Notes under the pieces: generated by a model
Told to the model about the DNA's origin: nothing
Databases searched by the model: none
What the model saw: the letters and a program-made list of their open reading frames with translations, nothing else
Position numbers and translations under genes: made by a program
In this document: in pieces, positions 26,473-35,286 of the stretch
How the letters are laid out: the number at the start of each line of letters is the position of its first letter
Numbering within the stretch: the stretch's first letter is position 1
From: Halomonas urumqiensis
GTDB taxonomy: Bacteria > Pseudomonadota > Gammaproteobacteria > Pseudomonadales > Halomonadaceae
Length of the DNA stretch: 64,000 nt
Reading direction: 5' to 3'
Assembly (NCBI RefSeq): GCF_003028575.1
Contig: NZ_PYUD01000002.1
Span: 186,001-250,000 of the forward strand

Positions 26473-27918
26473 ATGCACTCCTTGACCGAGCAATTCATCG
26501 ACAACGCCTGGGTGCCCAGCCGAGCCGACACATGCCACCCGGTTCACGACCCCTATCGCGAGACGCGAATCGGCGAGGTAACCCGTGGCGACACGGCGGA
26601 CGTGGAGGTCGCGGTGGCCGCCGCGCGCCGCGCCCTTCCCGACTGGCGCGACACTGCGGAAGTTCGCCGTGGCGAGCACCTGGACGCCATCGCCGCGGGG
26701 CTCGAGGCGCGCCGCGAGGGTCTGGCCGAACTGTCGAGTCGCAACAACGGCAAGCCCCTGGCCGAAGCCCACCAGGACCTCGACGACGCCATTGCCTGCT
26801 ATCGCTACTACGCCACCCAGGCTCGTGCCCTTGGCGAGCGCCAGGGCCAGGCCGACGCGAGCGGCATCGAAGGACTCTCGGCACGGCGCTACTGGGACGC
26901 CATCGGCGTGGTGGCACTGATCACCCCCTGGAACTTCCCCCTGGTCAGCAGCGCCTGGAAGCTGGCGCCGGCACTCGCCGCCGGTTGCACGGTTGTGTTC
27001 AAGCCTTCCGAGGTCACACCCCTGCCGGAGCGGGTGCTGGCGGAGGTCGTGATGGAGGCAGGCCTGCCGCCGGGAGTGTTCAACCTGTTGCATGGCGACG
27101 GCGAGGGCATAGGTGCGCCGCTGAGCCACCACCCCGGCATCGACAAGCTCTCCTTCACCGGCAGCAACCCGGTGGGCGAGCGGGTGATGCACGCCGCCAC
27201 CCATGGGGTACGCCCGGTCTCCCTGGAGCTGGGCGGCAAGTCGCCGATCCTGGTCACCGAAGATGCCGACCTCGGGCTCGCCCGCGACCTGGTGATGGCC
27301 GGTATCTGCTACAACGCCGGGCAGATGTGCTCCGCCACCAGCCGCTTGCTGGTCCACGAGCGTCTGGCGGACGAACTTTATGCAGCCATCGACGCGGCCA
27401 TGGGCGCACTACGCCTGGGCGACCCCCTCGCACCGGAAACGGAGATGGGGCCGCTGGTCAGCGCCACCCAGCGCGACCGCGTGCAGGAGTACCTGGCCCT
27501 GGCCGACCAGGAGGGGCTGCACAGCGATACGCCACACCGCGCCCTGCCCGAGTCTGGTTGCTTCGTGGCACCGCGACTCTACCGAGACGTACCCACCACC
27601 AGCCGGCTATGGCGGGAAGAGATATTCGGCCCCGTGCTCTGCGCACGGCGGGTAGCCAGCGACGAGGAGGCCATCGCCCTGGCCAACGACAGTGACTTCG
27701 GCCTGGCGGCCACCGTGGTGGCCGGTGACCCGGACCGCGCAGAAGCCATCGCCCGGCGCCTGGACGCAGGCAATGTATGGTGCAACTGCGACCAGGTAGC
27801 CCCACCCCACGCGAGCTGGGGCGGCATGAAACGCAGCGGCATCGGCCGCGAACTCGGCCCCGCCGGGCTCGATGCCTACCTGGAACCGAAGCGCGTCACC
27901 CGCACGGCGGGGGCCTGA
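26473..27918 (+). CDS. Aldehyde dehydrogenase (betaine aldehyde/guanidinobutyraldehyde type)
   Basis: A 481-residue NAD(P)-dependent aldehyde dehydrogenase. WNFPLVSSAWKLAPALAAGC and KPSEVTPLP form the cofactor site, LELGGKSP carries the general base Glu, and NAGQMCSATSR carries the catalytic Cys. It belongs to the betaine-aldehyde and omega-aminoaldehyde group. As last gene of the AruI/AruH operon it should oxidise the aldehyde formed by AruI, such as 4-guanidinobutyraldehyde. Betaine aldehyde or a trimethylammonio-aldehyde is possible too. Confidence 0.85.
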   Translation: MHSLTEQFIDNAWVPSRADTCHPVHDPYRETRIGEVTRGDTADVEVAVAAARRALPDWRDTAEVRRGEHLDAIAAGLEARREGLAELSSRNNGKPLAEAHQDLDDAIACYRYYATQARALGERQGQADASGIEGLSARRYWDAIGVVALITPWNFPLVSSAWKLAPALAAGCTVVFKPSEVTPLPERVLAEVVMEAGLPPGVFNLLHGDGEGIGAPLSHHPGIDKLSFTGSNPVGERVMHAATHGVRPVSLELGGKSPILVTEDADLGLARDLVMAGICYNAGQMCSATSRLLVHERLADELYAAIDAAMGALRLGDPLAPETEMGPLVSATQRDRVQEYLALADQEGLHSDTPHRALPESGCFVAPRLYRDVPTTSRLWREEIFGPVLCARRVASDEEAIALANDSDFGLAATVVAGDPDRAEAIARRLDAGNVWCNCDQVAPPHASWGGMKRSGIGRELGPAGLDAYLEPKRVTRTAGA

Positions 27919-27933
27919 GAGGTCGCGGGGCGG

Positions 27934-30012
27934 CTAAGGTTCCCGCGTTTCCTCGACCACTCGGTTGCGCCCGGCCTGTTTGGCGGCGTACATGGCGCGA
28001 TCGGCGTGGGCGACCAGGGCCTTGCGGGTGTCGCCTTGGCGCCAGGCGGCCACCCCAATGCTGATGGTCACCGGCTCCAGGCCCTCGAGACTGACTCCCG
28101 CGGCGGCCTGGCGCAGACGTTCGCCAAGCATCATGGCGCCGTCGTGGTCGCAATGGTCGGCGAGTACCAGGAACTCCTCGCCGCCCCACCGGCCTAGCGT
28201 GTCGGTCTCGCGCAGATGGGCCAGGATGGTCTCGGTGAGGGCGATGAGCACCCGGTCCCCGGCTTCGTGGCCATGGGTGTCGTTGAAGTCCTTGAAATGG
28301 TCGACGTCGAACAACAGCACGGCGAAGGGCTGGCCGTGTCGGTCGGCGGCGTTCAGGGCGGCGTCAAGCGCCTGCTCCATGCGATAACGGTTCCAGGTGC
28401 CGGTGAGGCCATCGTTGTAGGCCAGCGTCTTTAGCTTGCGGTTGGCGCGGTCGAGACGCTGGTTGAGCTGAGCGATCTCGTGGCCAGAGACCAGCACGGC
28501 GAAGTCCTCGGCTAGATCGCTGGCGGCGCGGCGTTCGATCACGGTCCAGGGCAGGCTATGGCCACCAAACTCATCCTGCCACTGAGCGAAGGAGCGCCGT
28601 GGCGTGAGGACCAGTCGGCCGTCACGCAACATGGGTACATCTTCGGGCTTCCCGGCCCAGCGGCGGATCTCGCGGCGTTCGGGGCGAAACAGCATCAGCC
28701 AGCCGCGCGAGGCGTCATCCCCTGGCAAGGAGGCGGCCAGCATGCCGCAGAGATCGTCGACCTGGTAACGGCCGAGCGGCGTTTCCTGCAGGGCGGTGGT
28801 GTTCCAGGTGCCGCCGAATGAGGCCGCCTCATCCAACCAGGCCGCCATGCACACCAAGCTGTCATCGTGGGGTAATCGGCCCACGCCGCTGACCCGGCCA
28901 TCCCGCACCAGGGCCACACCGGCGGCGCGTAGCAAGTCAAGCCATTGCTGGGCGTGGCCGCGCAGCATGGCGGCCGGTTCCTCCAGCCGCCCCCGCTCGC
29001 CGACCAGCAACTCGCGGCTGTCGTGGATGCTCTGCAATAGCCGTGACTCGGCGCGCGTATTCAGCAGCATCATCCGGGGCATGGCGATCTGCACCAAGGC
29101 CCGCACCGTGTCGCGCACCGCCGCCGGAAGGTCGACCGGGGTCAGGCCGTGGCAGGCGAGCAGGCCCCAGAGACGCCGCTCGTCGTGCATGGCAACGGAT
29201 AGCGAGGCAGCGACGCCCATGTGCTGCAGGTACTCCAGGTGGATCGGCGAGACGGCGCGCAGGCCGCCGCGGGAGAGGTCCAGAGGCTCGGGGTCCTTGG
29301 GGTCCTGGAGCGGTACCAGGGGGATGGAGTCGCTTGTGGCATTGGGGATGCTGCGCACCCGGTTGATGTCGTAGAGGTGTCGCACCTGGGCGGGAATGTC
29401 GCTGGCCGGGAAATGATGACCGAGGAAGCTGCCGGCTTGCTCGCTTCGGGCTTCGGCCACCACCTGGCCGTTCCAGTGTTCGTCGAAGCGGTAGACCATC
29501 ACCCGGTCGTGGCCGGTGAGATGCCGCACGCGACGCGTCAGCGCCTCAAGCAGGGTCTCGGAGTCGTCGATGGCGCCAACCTCAAGAAGCCATTCGTTGA
29601 CCACGGCGAGCAGGCGGCGCTCGTCCCGGTGGGCCAACGGCTCGAGCTCCACCACCACCCGCGAACCGCTGCGATAGGCCACCACATGCAGGCGCCGCTG
29701 GTGGCCTCCGACACGGCGCCGAACGTTCAGGGCACTAGGCAGGCGCTCCTGGTGGGTGAGTTCGCGGCGCAGCGCGGCGATCAGCCGCTTTCCCAGCAAC
29801 TCGGTGGACGTGCTGGCCAAGGCGTCCGCTACCGTCACGCCGAGGACGTCCGCCAGGTTCGCGCTGACCTGGCGGACCTGTTGTAGCTTTCCATCGAGGC
29901 TGATCAAGGCACCGACCGGCTGGATGGCACCAGGGATATGCACTGGCTCCCGAGCGCAGGCAGCCAGGGCCTCCTCGATTTCGACCGTGCTGTAGAGGGG
30001 GGACTGAGTCAT
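27934..30012 (-). CDS. bphP: Bacteriophytochrome diguanylate cyclase
   Basis: A 692-residue red/far-red photoreceptor. PAS domain with biliverdin-binding Cys19 (AACAREPVHIPGAIQPVG). GAF domain with FPASDIPAQVRHLYDINRVR. PHY domain with the tongue motifs RRWAGKP and PRRSFAQW. C-terminal GGDEF domain from about residue 525, with active GGEEF (GRWGGEEFLVL) and an inhibitory-site RETD just before. It should couple light to c-di-GMP synthesis. The usual IQPHG His is Val here. It overlaps the heme oxygenase stop by 4 bases, so chromophore supply and photoreceptor are co-translated. Confidence 0.92.
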   Translation of the reverse strand: MTQSPLYSTVEIEEALAACAREPVHIPGAIQPVGALISLDGKLQQVRQVSANLADVLGVTVADALASTSTELLGKRLIAALRRELTHQERLPSALNVRRRVGGHQRRLHVVAYRSGSRVVVELEPLAHRDERRLLAVVNEWLLEVGAIDDSETLLEALTRRVRHLTGHDRVMVYRFDEHWNGQVVAEARSEQAGSFLGHHFPASDIPAQVRHLYDINRVRSIPNATSDSIPLVPLQDPKDPEPLDLSRGGLRAVSPIHLEYLQHMGVAASLSVAMHDERRLWGLLACHGLTPVDLPAAVRDTVRALVQIAMPRMMLLNTRAESRLLQSIHDSRELLVGERGRLEEPAAMLRGHAQQWLDLLRAAGVALVRDGRVSGVGRLPHDDSLVCMAAWLDEAASFGGTWNTTALQETPLGRYQVDDLCGMLAASLPGDDASRGWLMLFRPERREIRRWAGKPEDVPMLRDGRLVLTPRRSFAQWQDEFGGHSLPWTVIERRAASDLAEDFAVLVSGHEIAQLNQRLDRANRKLKTLAYNDGLTGTWNRYRMEQALDAALNAADRHGQPFAVLLFDVDHFKDFNDTHGHEAGDRVLIALTETILAHLRETDTLGRWGGEEFLVLADHCDHDGAMMLGERLRQAAAGVSLEGLEPVTISIGVAAWRQGDTRKALVAHADRAMYAAKQAGRNRVVEETREP

Positions 30013-30638
30013 ACGTGCTTCGTTTCCGGTACGGGCATTCGCCTGTCAAGTGCCGCATGGAACAGGGCGAAGGCCTCCTGAGCGGCAATCGCGGCATTAT
30101 CGGCCATGTCGTCGTCGACTTCACCCCTAGCGGCGAAGGCCAGGAAGGCCGGCCAGTGGCGCTCGCCCTCGGCGGTGCCGAAGTAGGCCAGCGGCGCGTC
30201 TTCTCCCAGGGCCGCGCGAACCCGGGCGGCGATCGGTTCGGCACCCAGGCGGGCCCCCTCCAGGACGTAGAGCCGGCCAATTAGCGCCCCTTCGCCGGTC
30301 GCTTGCAGCGCCATGTGCCCGTCCGGGGAGAGCGGCGCGGCGGCGAGCCTGGCCAGATCATCTTCCAGCGACGGCATGCGTGGCATGATCGCATAGCCAT
30401 GGCCCAGCGTGGCGAGTTCCGTGGTTACCCGAGCCTCCAGCACCGCCTGGGCGGCCGACAAGGCCAACAGGCTATCGGCATAGCCGGCCCTGTCCAAACC
30501 CGGGCGGATCAGTCGATTCAGGCGGGGGTGGTGGTCCAGAGCATGATGGTCCTGGCGGGTCGCCCGACGGAGGGCGGCGAGGAGGTAGGCGGGAGCGGCG
30601 GCGAGCAAAGTGGGTTCCTGAATGGGGTAAATGTCCAT
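30009..30638 (-). CDS. bphO: Biliverdin-producing heme oxygenase
   Basis: A 209-residue BphO-type heme oxygenase. The proximal haem ligand is expected in the N-terminal RQDHHALDHHPRLNRL segment, and GALIGRLYVLEGARLGAEPI matches the distal helix of bacterial heme oxygenases. It opens haem to biliverdin for the phytochrome encoded next. ATG 30638 begins MDIYPIQEP. The stop overlaps the bphP start (ATGA). Confidence 0.9.
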   Translation of the reverse strand: MDIYPIQEPTLLAAAPAYLLAALRRATRQDHHALDHHPRLNRLIRPGLDRAGYADSLLALSAAQAVLEARVTTELATLGHGYAIMPRMPSLEDDLARLAAAPLSPDGHMALQATGEGALIGRLYVLEGARLGAEPIAARVRAALGEDAPLAYFGTAEGERHWPAFLAFAARGEVDDDMADNAAIAAQEAFALFHAALDRRMPVPETKHV

Positions 30639-30738
30639 GACACTACACTCTGCAGGCCAGGGTGGGAAATGGTCAGCGTGACGATCCCCTTGCCGCCTGA
30701 CGAGGCACCGATGCTGAACACCGGCAACGGTCGGTCGT

Positions 30739-33700
30739 TTACAGTGGCTTGGGGCCTCCTGGGAACCGTCCCGTGATGTCGATAAGCGGTGCAGGTCTCG
30801 CGAAGTAGAAGCCTTGCAGCAAGTCGCAGCCGCGGCGGATCATATCCTGCTGCTGTTCACGGGTTTCGATACCTTCCGCCACGACGACCATTTCCATGTG
30901 GTGAGCCATGGTGATCACTCCCTGCACAATGGCGGCGTTACGTGGGTTGGACTCGATATCATGGATGAAGGCACGATCCAGCTTGACCTTGTAGACCGGC
31001 AGGTCGCGCAAGTAACTCAGGCTCGAAAAGCCGGTGCCGAAGTCGTCCAGCGCGACCCGCACCCCCAGGGTACCGAGACGGTGGATCAGTTCGCTGGCGT
31101 GCTCGACTCCCTCCAGCAGAATGCTCTCGGTGACCTCAAGCTCCAGTTGTTCCGGAGCCAGGCCGCTCTCCGCCAGGGCCCGCTCAACCTCTTCAAGAAA
31201 GCCCGGTCGGCGAAACTGCAGCGACGAGATATTGACCGCCATCGTGGCCGGCTCATCGGATTCAGCCAGCAGCCTTGTGGCATCCTGGCAGGCGCGTCGC
31301 AACACCCATCCCCCCAAGGGGATGATCTGGCCGGTCTGCTCGGCCAGGGGGATAAACACCCCGGGGGAGATCATCCCCCGCTCTGGATGATACCAGCGGA
31401 TCAACGCCTCGTAACCGCGTACCCGACCGCTGTTGGCCTCGACGATAGGCTGGTAGTACAGCACGAACTGTTCACTACGCAGCGCTGTATAGAGGTCGTG
31501 GCGTAGCAGGACTTCCTCGGCCGTCACCTGCTGGCCGTTGCCACGGTACCACTGCCAGGTATTGCGTCCCTGGCGCTTGGCGATGCTTACCGCGATATCA
31601 GCCTGTTGCAGCAGTTCCTGAGCGTGGCCCTGCTCTCCATCACGACTCGCGATGCCGATACTGGCACTGATGTGCACCGCGGCGCCTTCCAGGTAATAGG
31701 GCTGGCTCAGAGACGCCAATATCCGCTCAGCGATGGCGATGGCTTCTTCCTGTCGGCTGAGTGTCGGCAGCAGCAAGCCATATTCATCGCCGGTCAGCCG
31801 CGCGATGGTATCGCCCGGCTTGACCAGCTCCCGTAGCCGATCGGCAACGGCGACCAGCAGCTGGTTGCCAATGGCATGCCCGAGACCATCATTGACCGCC
31901 TTGAAACCGTCCAGATCCAGATACATCACCAGCAGCGGCGCGGCATTCTCTCGTGCATACAGGAATGCGGCCTCCAAGCGCTCATCGAACAGGGTGCGAT
32001 TGAGCAGGCCAGTCAGCAGGTCGTGGCTGGCCTGGTAGGCGATCTGGGCCTCATGCTCCCGTTGTCGTGTGATGTCCTTGGCGATGCCAAACACGCCCTG
32101 GGTGACGCCCTCGACGATGATTGGCAGGGTCGTCAGGTCGATGGATTTCAGGTAGCCATCACGATGTTCAAGCGAAAATTCGATACGCCCCGGCGCTCCC
32201 GCCAAGGTGGTGGCGAAGAGCGCTTGCATGCGCTCGCTGTCCTGGGGGCGGAGCAGCACCGAGAAATGCGACCTCAGCACCTCCTGATTCTGTCGCCCGG
32301 TGATCTCGCTGCAGGCATCGTTGGCCGAGACGAGCTGTCCCTCACGGTCCAGGGAGAAGACGCCATCCGGGTGGTAGAGATAAAGCGAGCGAAAGCGCTG
32401 CTCCAGGTCGTATTGGGCTTCCAATCGACGGCGGGCCGCCAACAGCTCCCGGGAGCGACCCAGGACCAGCCGGACCAAGGCAAGACTGAGCGCCAGCAGG
32501 TAACTCAAGACCAGGCCGGAGATGGCAAAGCCTCCCGGCATCAACCCAGCCCGTAGTTCTTCTGTCGGAGAGTCCATGAAGACATCGAATGTCAGGCGTC
32601 CTCCACCCGGCAACCCAGCGTGCCGCGTACCAAGATGCGGCATCGGTCGCTTGAGAGGAACAGGCGCCATGCGACCAGGCTGGCGAAGCACCATCAAGGG
32701 TTGAGACGTGCTGATCGCAAGTCGAATGAGGTTGAGCTGGACGCCGAGCTCCTGCCTGAGTAGCCGGGGCAGATCGAGGTAGGCGATCAGCTGACGGTCC
32801 TGAATGCCAACGGGTGCCGACAGCAACAACATGTCCTGCGACAGCGGCGCGTGCATCAAGCGCGGCGTATCCCAGGGAATGGCCAGCCACTCCTGTACTT
32901 CCAGCGTCGAGAGAGACTGGAGCAAGGCCTGCCGCTCATGACGCTGAGGCGTGCGCAGATCGTCGACCTGACCCTCCGGGCCGATCAGTATCAGTGCCTC
33001 CAGATAAGGGGCATGCCGGAAGTAGGTTTCAACATCGTGATCCCACAGCCCAGACGCTTGGCTGCCGGGTTCTTCTCCGTGCCGCCACGCTAATCGCTGG
33101 ATCAGTTCCAGCTGCGCGTTCATGACCCGGCGCGCATTGAGTTCGACATTATCCAGCAGAGTGTTGGCCTGCTGATGGATAGCGCTCTGGGCATTCCAGG
33201 TCAGCACGTACCAGGCCAGGCAACTCGTCATTACCCCGGCAATCGCTGCGACCTGGGGGAGCGTACCCACCGGCAGTACACGGCGCGGTCCCCTCCAGGC
33301 TGCCCCGATCAGGGCAACACCTCCGAGCAGTGCGTAAAGGGTGGCCAGCATGGGGGCTGACACGAACCCCGAGGCCCAGCCGGTTCGACTGGCGGGCAGC
33401 AGCAACATGATCAGCGACAGGCAACCGGCCAGCAGAGCCAACAGCCCGCTCGCCACCCACACCCGGCGTCGTTGAGGGTTATCCATTCCCAGGAGGCTGC
33501 ACAAGGCGACCAGAAACAGGAGAAGTGCCGCCACCGAGAGGATCCTGGGCCCGCCCGTCACCCAGGAACTTGCCTGCCAGGGATCGCCGACCCAAGCGTT
33601 GTGAGCCAAGGTGTAGAGGGTGATGGCAGCCAGCGGCAGTGCTGCAAGGTAGCGTAACCGGTGCGCCTGGTAGAGCCAGCCCAGCAGGCACAGCCCGGCC

Positions 33701-33912
33701 AGAAATCCCGTGAGAGCGGCATCAGCGACCATCAGCCCACTCAGCGGGTAGGCCACGCCAAGCAGGTGGGCGACAAGCCCGGCACCGCCAAGCAGGGTAA
33801 AGGTGGCGGCGATCATCAGCAGGCCAACGTCCATGGCCACATCGCGGATGCGATAGGGGAGGTTGCGGTCCTCGGCCGACAGCATGGCCTTCCTGGCGTG
33901 CTTGGCGTGCAT
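30739..33912 (-). CDS. Membrane PAS-GGDEF-EAL c-di-GMP phosphodiesterase
   Basis: A 1057-residue protein. The N-terminus has about seven hydrophobic helices (residues 25-230), then a periplasmic sensor region (about 245-455) and another helix near 470. A PAS domain follows (about 515-635; DGVFSLDREGQLVSANDACSEITG). The GGDEF domain is degenerate: the active motif reads LTGDEYGLL. The EAL domain is complete (YEALIRW; DDFGTGFSSLSYLRDLP; KLDRAFIHDI; VAEGIET), so hydrolysis of c-di-GMP is expected, with the GGDEF part perhaps binding GTP. No partner gene overlaps it. Confidence 0.9.
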   Translation of the reverse strand: MHAKHARKAMLSAEDRNLPYRIRDVAMDVGLLMIAATFTLLGGAGLVAHLLGVAYPLSGLMVADAALTGFLAGLCLLGWLYQAHRLRYLAALPLAAITLYTLAHNAWVGDPWQASSWVTGGPRILSVAALLLFLVALCSLLGMDNPQRRRVWVASGLLALLAGCLSLIMLLLPASRTGWASGFVSAPMLATLYALLGGVALIGAAWRGPRRVLPVGTLPQVAAIAGVMTSCLAWYVLTWNAQSAIHQQANTLLDNVELNARRVMNAQLELIQRLAWRHGEEPGSQASGLWDHDVETYFRHAPYLEALILIGPEGQVDDLRTPQRHERQALLQSLSTLEVQEWLAIPWDTPRLMHAPLSQDMLLLSAPVGIQDRQLIAYLDLPRLLRQELGVQLNLIRLAISTSQPLMVLRQPGRMAPVPLKRPMPHLGTRHAGLPGGGRLTFDVFMDSPTEELRAGLMPGGFAISGLVLSYLLALSLALVRLVLGRSRELLAARRRLEAQYDLEQRFRSLYLYHPDGVFSLDREGQLVSANDACSEITGRQNQEVLRSHFSVLLRPQDSERMQALFATTLAGAPGRIEFSLEHRDGYLKSIDLTTLPIIVEGVTQGVFGIAKDITRQREHEAQIAYQASHDLLTGLLNRTLFDERLEAAFLYARENAAPLLVMYLDLDGFKAVNDGLGHAIGNQLLVAVADRLRELVKPGDTIARLTGDEYGLLLPTLSRQEEAIAIAERILASLSQPYYLEGAAVHISASIGIASRDGEQGHAQELLQQADIAVSIAKRQGRNTWQWYRGNGQQVTAEEVLLRHDLYTALRSEQFVLYYQPIVEANSGRVRGYEALIRWYHPERGMISPGVFIPLAEQTGQIIPLGGWVLRRACQDATRLLAESDEPATMAVNISSLQFRRPGFLEEVERALAESGLAPEQLELEVTESILLEGVEHASELIHRLGTLGVRVALDDFGTGFSSLSYLRDLPVYKVKLDRAFIHDIESNPRNAAIVQGVITMAHHMEMVVVAEGIETREQQQDMIRRGCDLLQGFYFARPAPLIDITGRFPGGPKPL

Positions 33913-33925
33913 GGCGTGCTCTCGG

Positions 33926-34079
33926 TTACTCGGCGATGATGCGATGGCGGCCCTGTCGCTTCGCTGTGAAGAGGGCTTCGTCGGCTCGACGCATCAGGGT
34001 CTCACGGGTGGCACTCGGTGACACCGATTCTCAACGTGATCGGCACGCCTTGCCAGTCATGCGTTAGTGCCCGGACGAC
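33926..34079 (-). pseudogene. Relic of a GGDEF-domain C-terminus
   Basis: On the minus strand two adjacent frames read THDWQGVPITLRIGVTE and then RETLMRRADEALFTAKRQGR, ending HRIIAE and TAA. Joined by one frameshift and a short gap they match the last 50-55 residues of a GGDEF domain. No upstream part of the gene remains, since an intact PAS-GGDEF gene ends at 34080. The relic is not derived from that neighbour by simple readthrough, because the neighbour has its own complete C-terminus. Confidence 0.7.
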
Positions 34080-35054
34080 TCAGCGTTGTGACTGACGGCT
34101 GCGTTTGGCCCGCAACAAGCCACGGTCGGCCTTCTCCACCAGAGAAGTAAAGTCGTCATGGGGGCTAAAGTCGGCGATGCCAAGGCTGATGGTGCAGCCG
34201 CAGCGCTGGGCCACCGCCGCCTGTAGCCGCTCGGCTAACCGCTTGGCGTCTTCCGCTGGGGTATCGGGAAGCATGACCACGAACTCATCACCGCCGAATC
34301 GCCCGAGGAGGTCGCTCTCACGCAAGGTCTCGGCCAGGGTTTTCGCAACATCCCGCAGGATGGCATCGCCGGCCAGGTGGCCCTGGGTATCGTTGACTTC
34401 CTTGAACCCGTCGATGTCGAGGATCAACAGGGACAGTGGGGCCCGCTGACGCCGGGCACGCTGCATAGCGGGCCCGGCTTGACTGATCAGCTCACGTCGG
34501 TTGGCAATGCCGGTGAGGTCGTCGAGACTGACCAACTCTTGAAGCCGGGCATTGGTGGCCTGGAGCTCGCTGGTACGTTCAGCCACGAGGGCCTCAAGGT
34601 GAGCGTTGTGCTCTTCCAGTGCCCGTCGCGCCAGGCGCAGCTCTGTGACGTTCTGGGCAATGCCAAACAGGTGGGTAGTCCGTCCTTGATCGTCATGGAG
34701 TGGCACCAGCATCGTCAGCCAGTGCAGCGGCTCGCCGCTCTCCTCGTCGAAGTGGCCGGTTTCCTCATAGCGTATCGGTCGGTTGCACACCAGACAGTCA
34801 CGGTAGTGGTCGGTGACGCTGCGCGCTTGAGCCGGGTCGGGTAATAACTCCTCGATGGTAAGCCCAATGCAATGGAAGCCGATGGTAGCCTGCTGGGCGG
34901 GATTCACCGCCTCGATCACAAAGCGTTGGGACGACTCCACGCGGATCAAGAACATGTGCTCAGGGAAGTGCTCCCAGAGTTCATGGATCAGGGTAAGGTC
35001 CTGGCGGCGAGTCAGCGTGTTCAGAAGCGACGAGGACAGTGTGTTGCAAGTCAT
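34080..35054 (-). CDS. PAS-GGDEF diguanylate cyclase
   Basis: A 324-residue cytoplasmic protein. One PAS domain (about residues 25-140; HMFLIRVESSQRFVIEAVNP) includes Cys pairs in DCLVCNRP. A coiled coil (about 140-168) joins it to a GGDEF domain with DDLTGIANRREL, intact GRFGGDEFVVML and the RESD inhibitory site five residues before it. No signal peptide or helix is seen. It should synthesise c-di-GMP in response to a cytoplasmic cue. Confidence 0.9.
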   Translation of the reverse strand: MTCNTLSSSLLNTLTRRQDLTLIHELWEHFPEHMFLIRVESSQRFVIEAVNPAQQATIGFHCIGLTIEELLPDPAQARSVTDHYRDCLVCNRPIRYEETGHFDEESGEPLHWLTMLVPLHDDQGRTTHLFGIAQNVTELRLARRALEEHNAHLEALVAERTSELQATNARLQELVSLDDLTGIANRRELISQAGPAMQRARRQRAPLSLLILDIDGFKEVNDTQGHLAGDAILRDVAKTLAETLRESDLLGRFGGDEFVVMLPDTPAEDAKRLAERLQAAVAQRCGCTISLGIADFSPHDDFTSLVEKADRGLLRAKRSRQSQR

Positions 35055-35286
35055 GGACGAGCCGCGCGGGAGAAAACATTCACGCCAGCCTAGTCCGGGG
35101 TCGAGAGCCGCGCAAGCCGCATGATGGGCATAGCGAGCTTTTTCTGGTCATCAGGCACGTCGCTGATGGCGCCACTCTATCACCCACGATCTCGGCGCCC
35201 TTCGCTGTCGACACGAGCGCCGTTGATCAGGTGGTCGAGCAGGGCATGCGGGTACCTCTCGCATTGAACATTTCGGGTGGATAGCG

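Noticed and set aside
33913..34079. Possible C-terminal extension of the PAS-GGDEF protein by readthrough
   Set aside because: The intact protein at 34080-35054 already has a complete GGDEF C-terminus, so the downstream piece duplicates that part and belongs to a different, lost gene.
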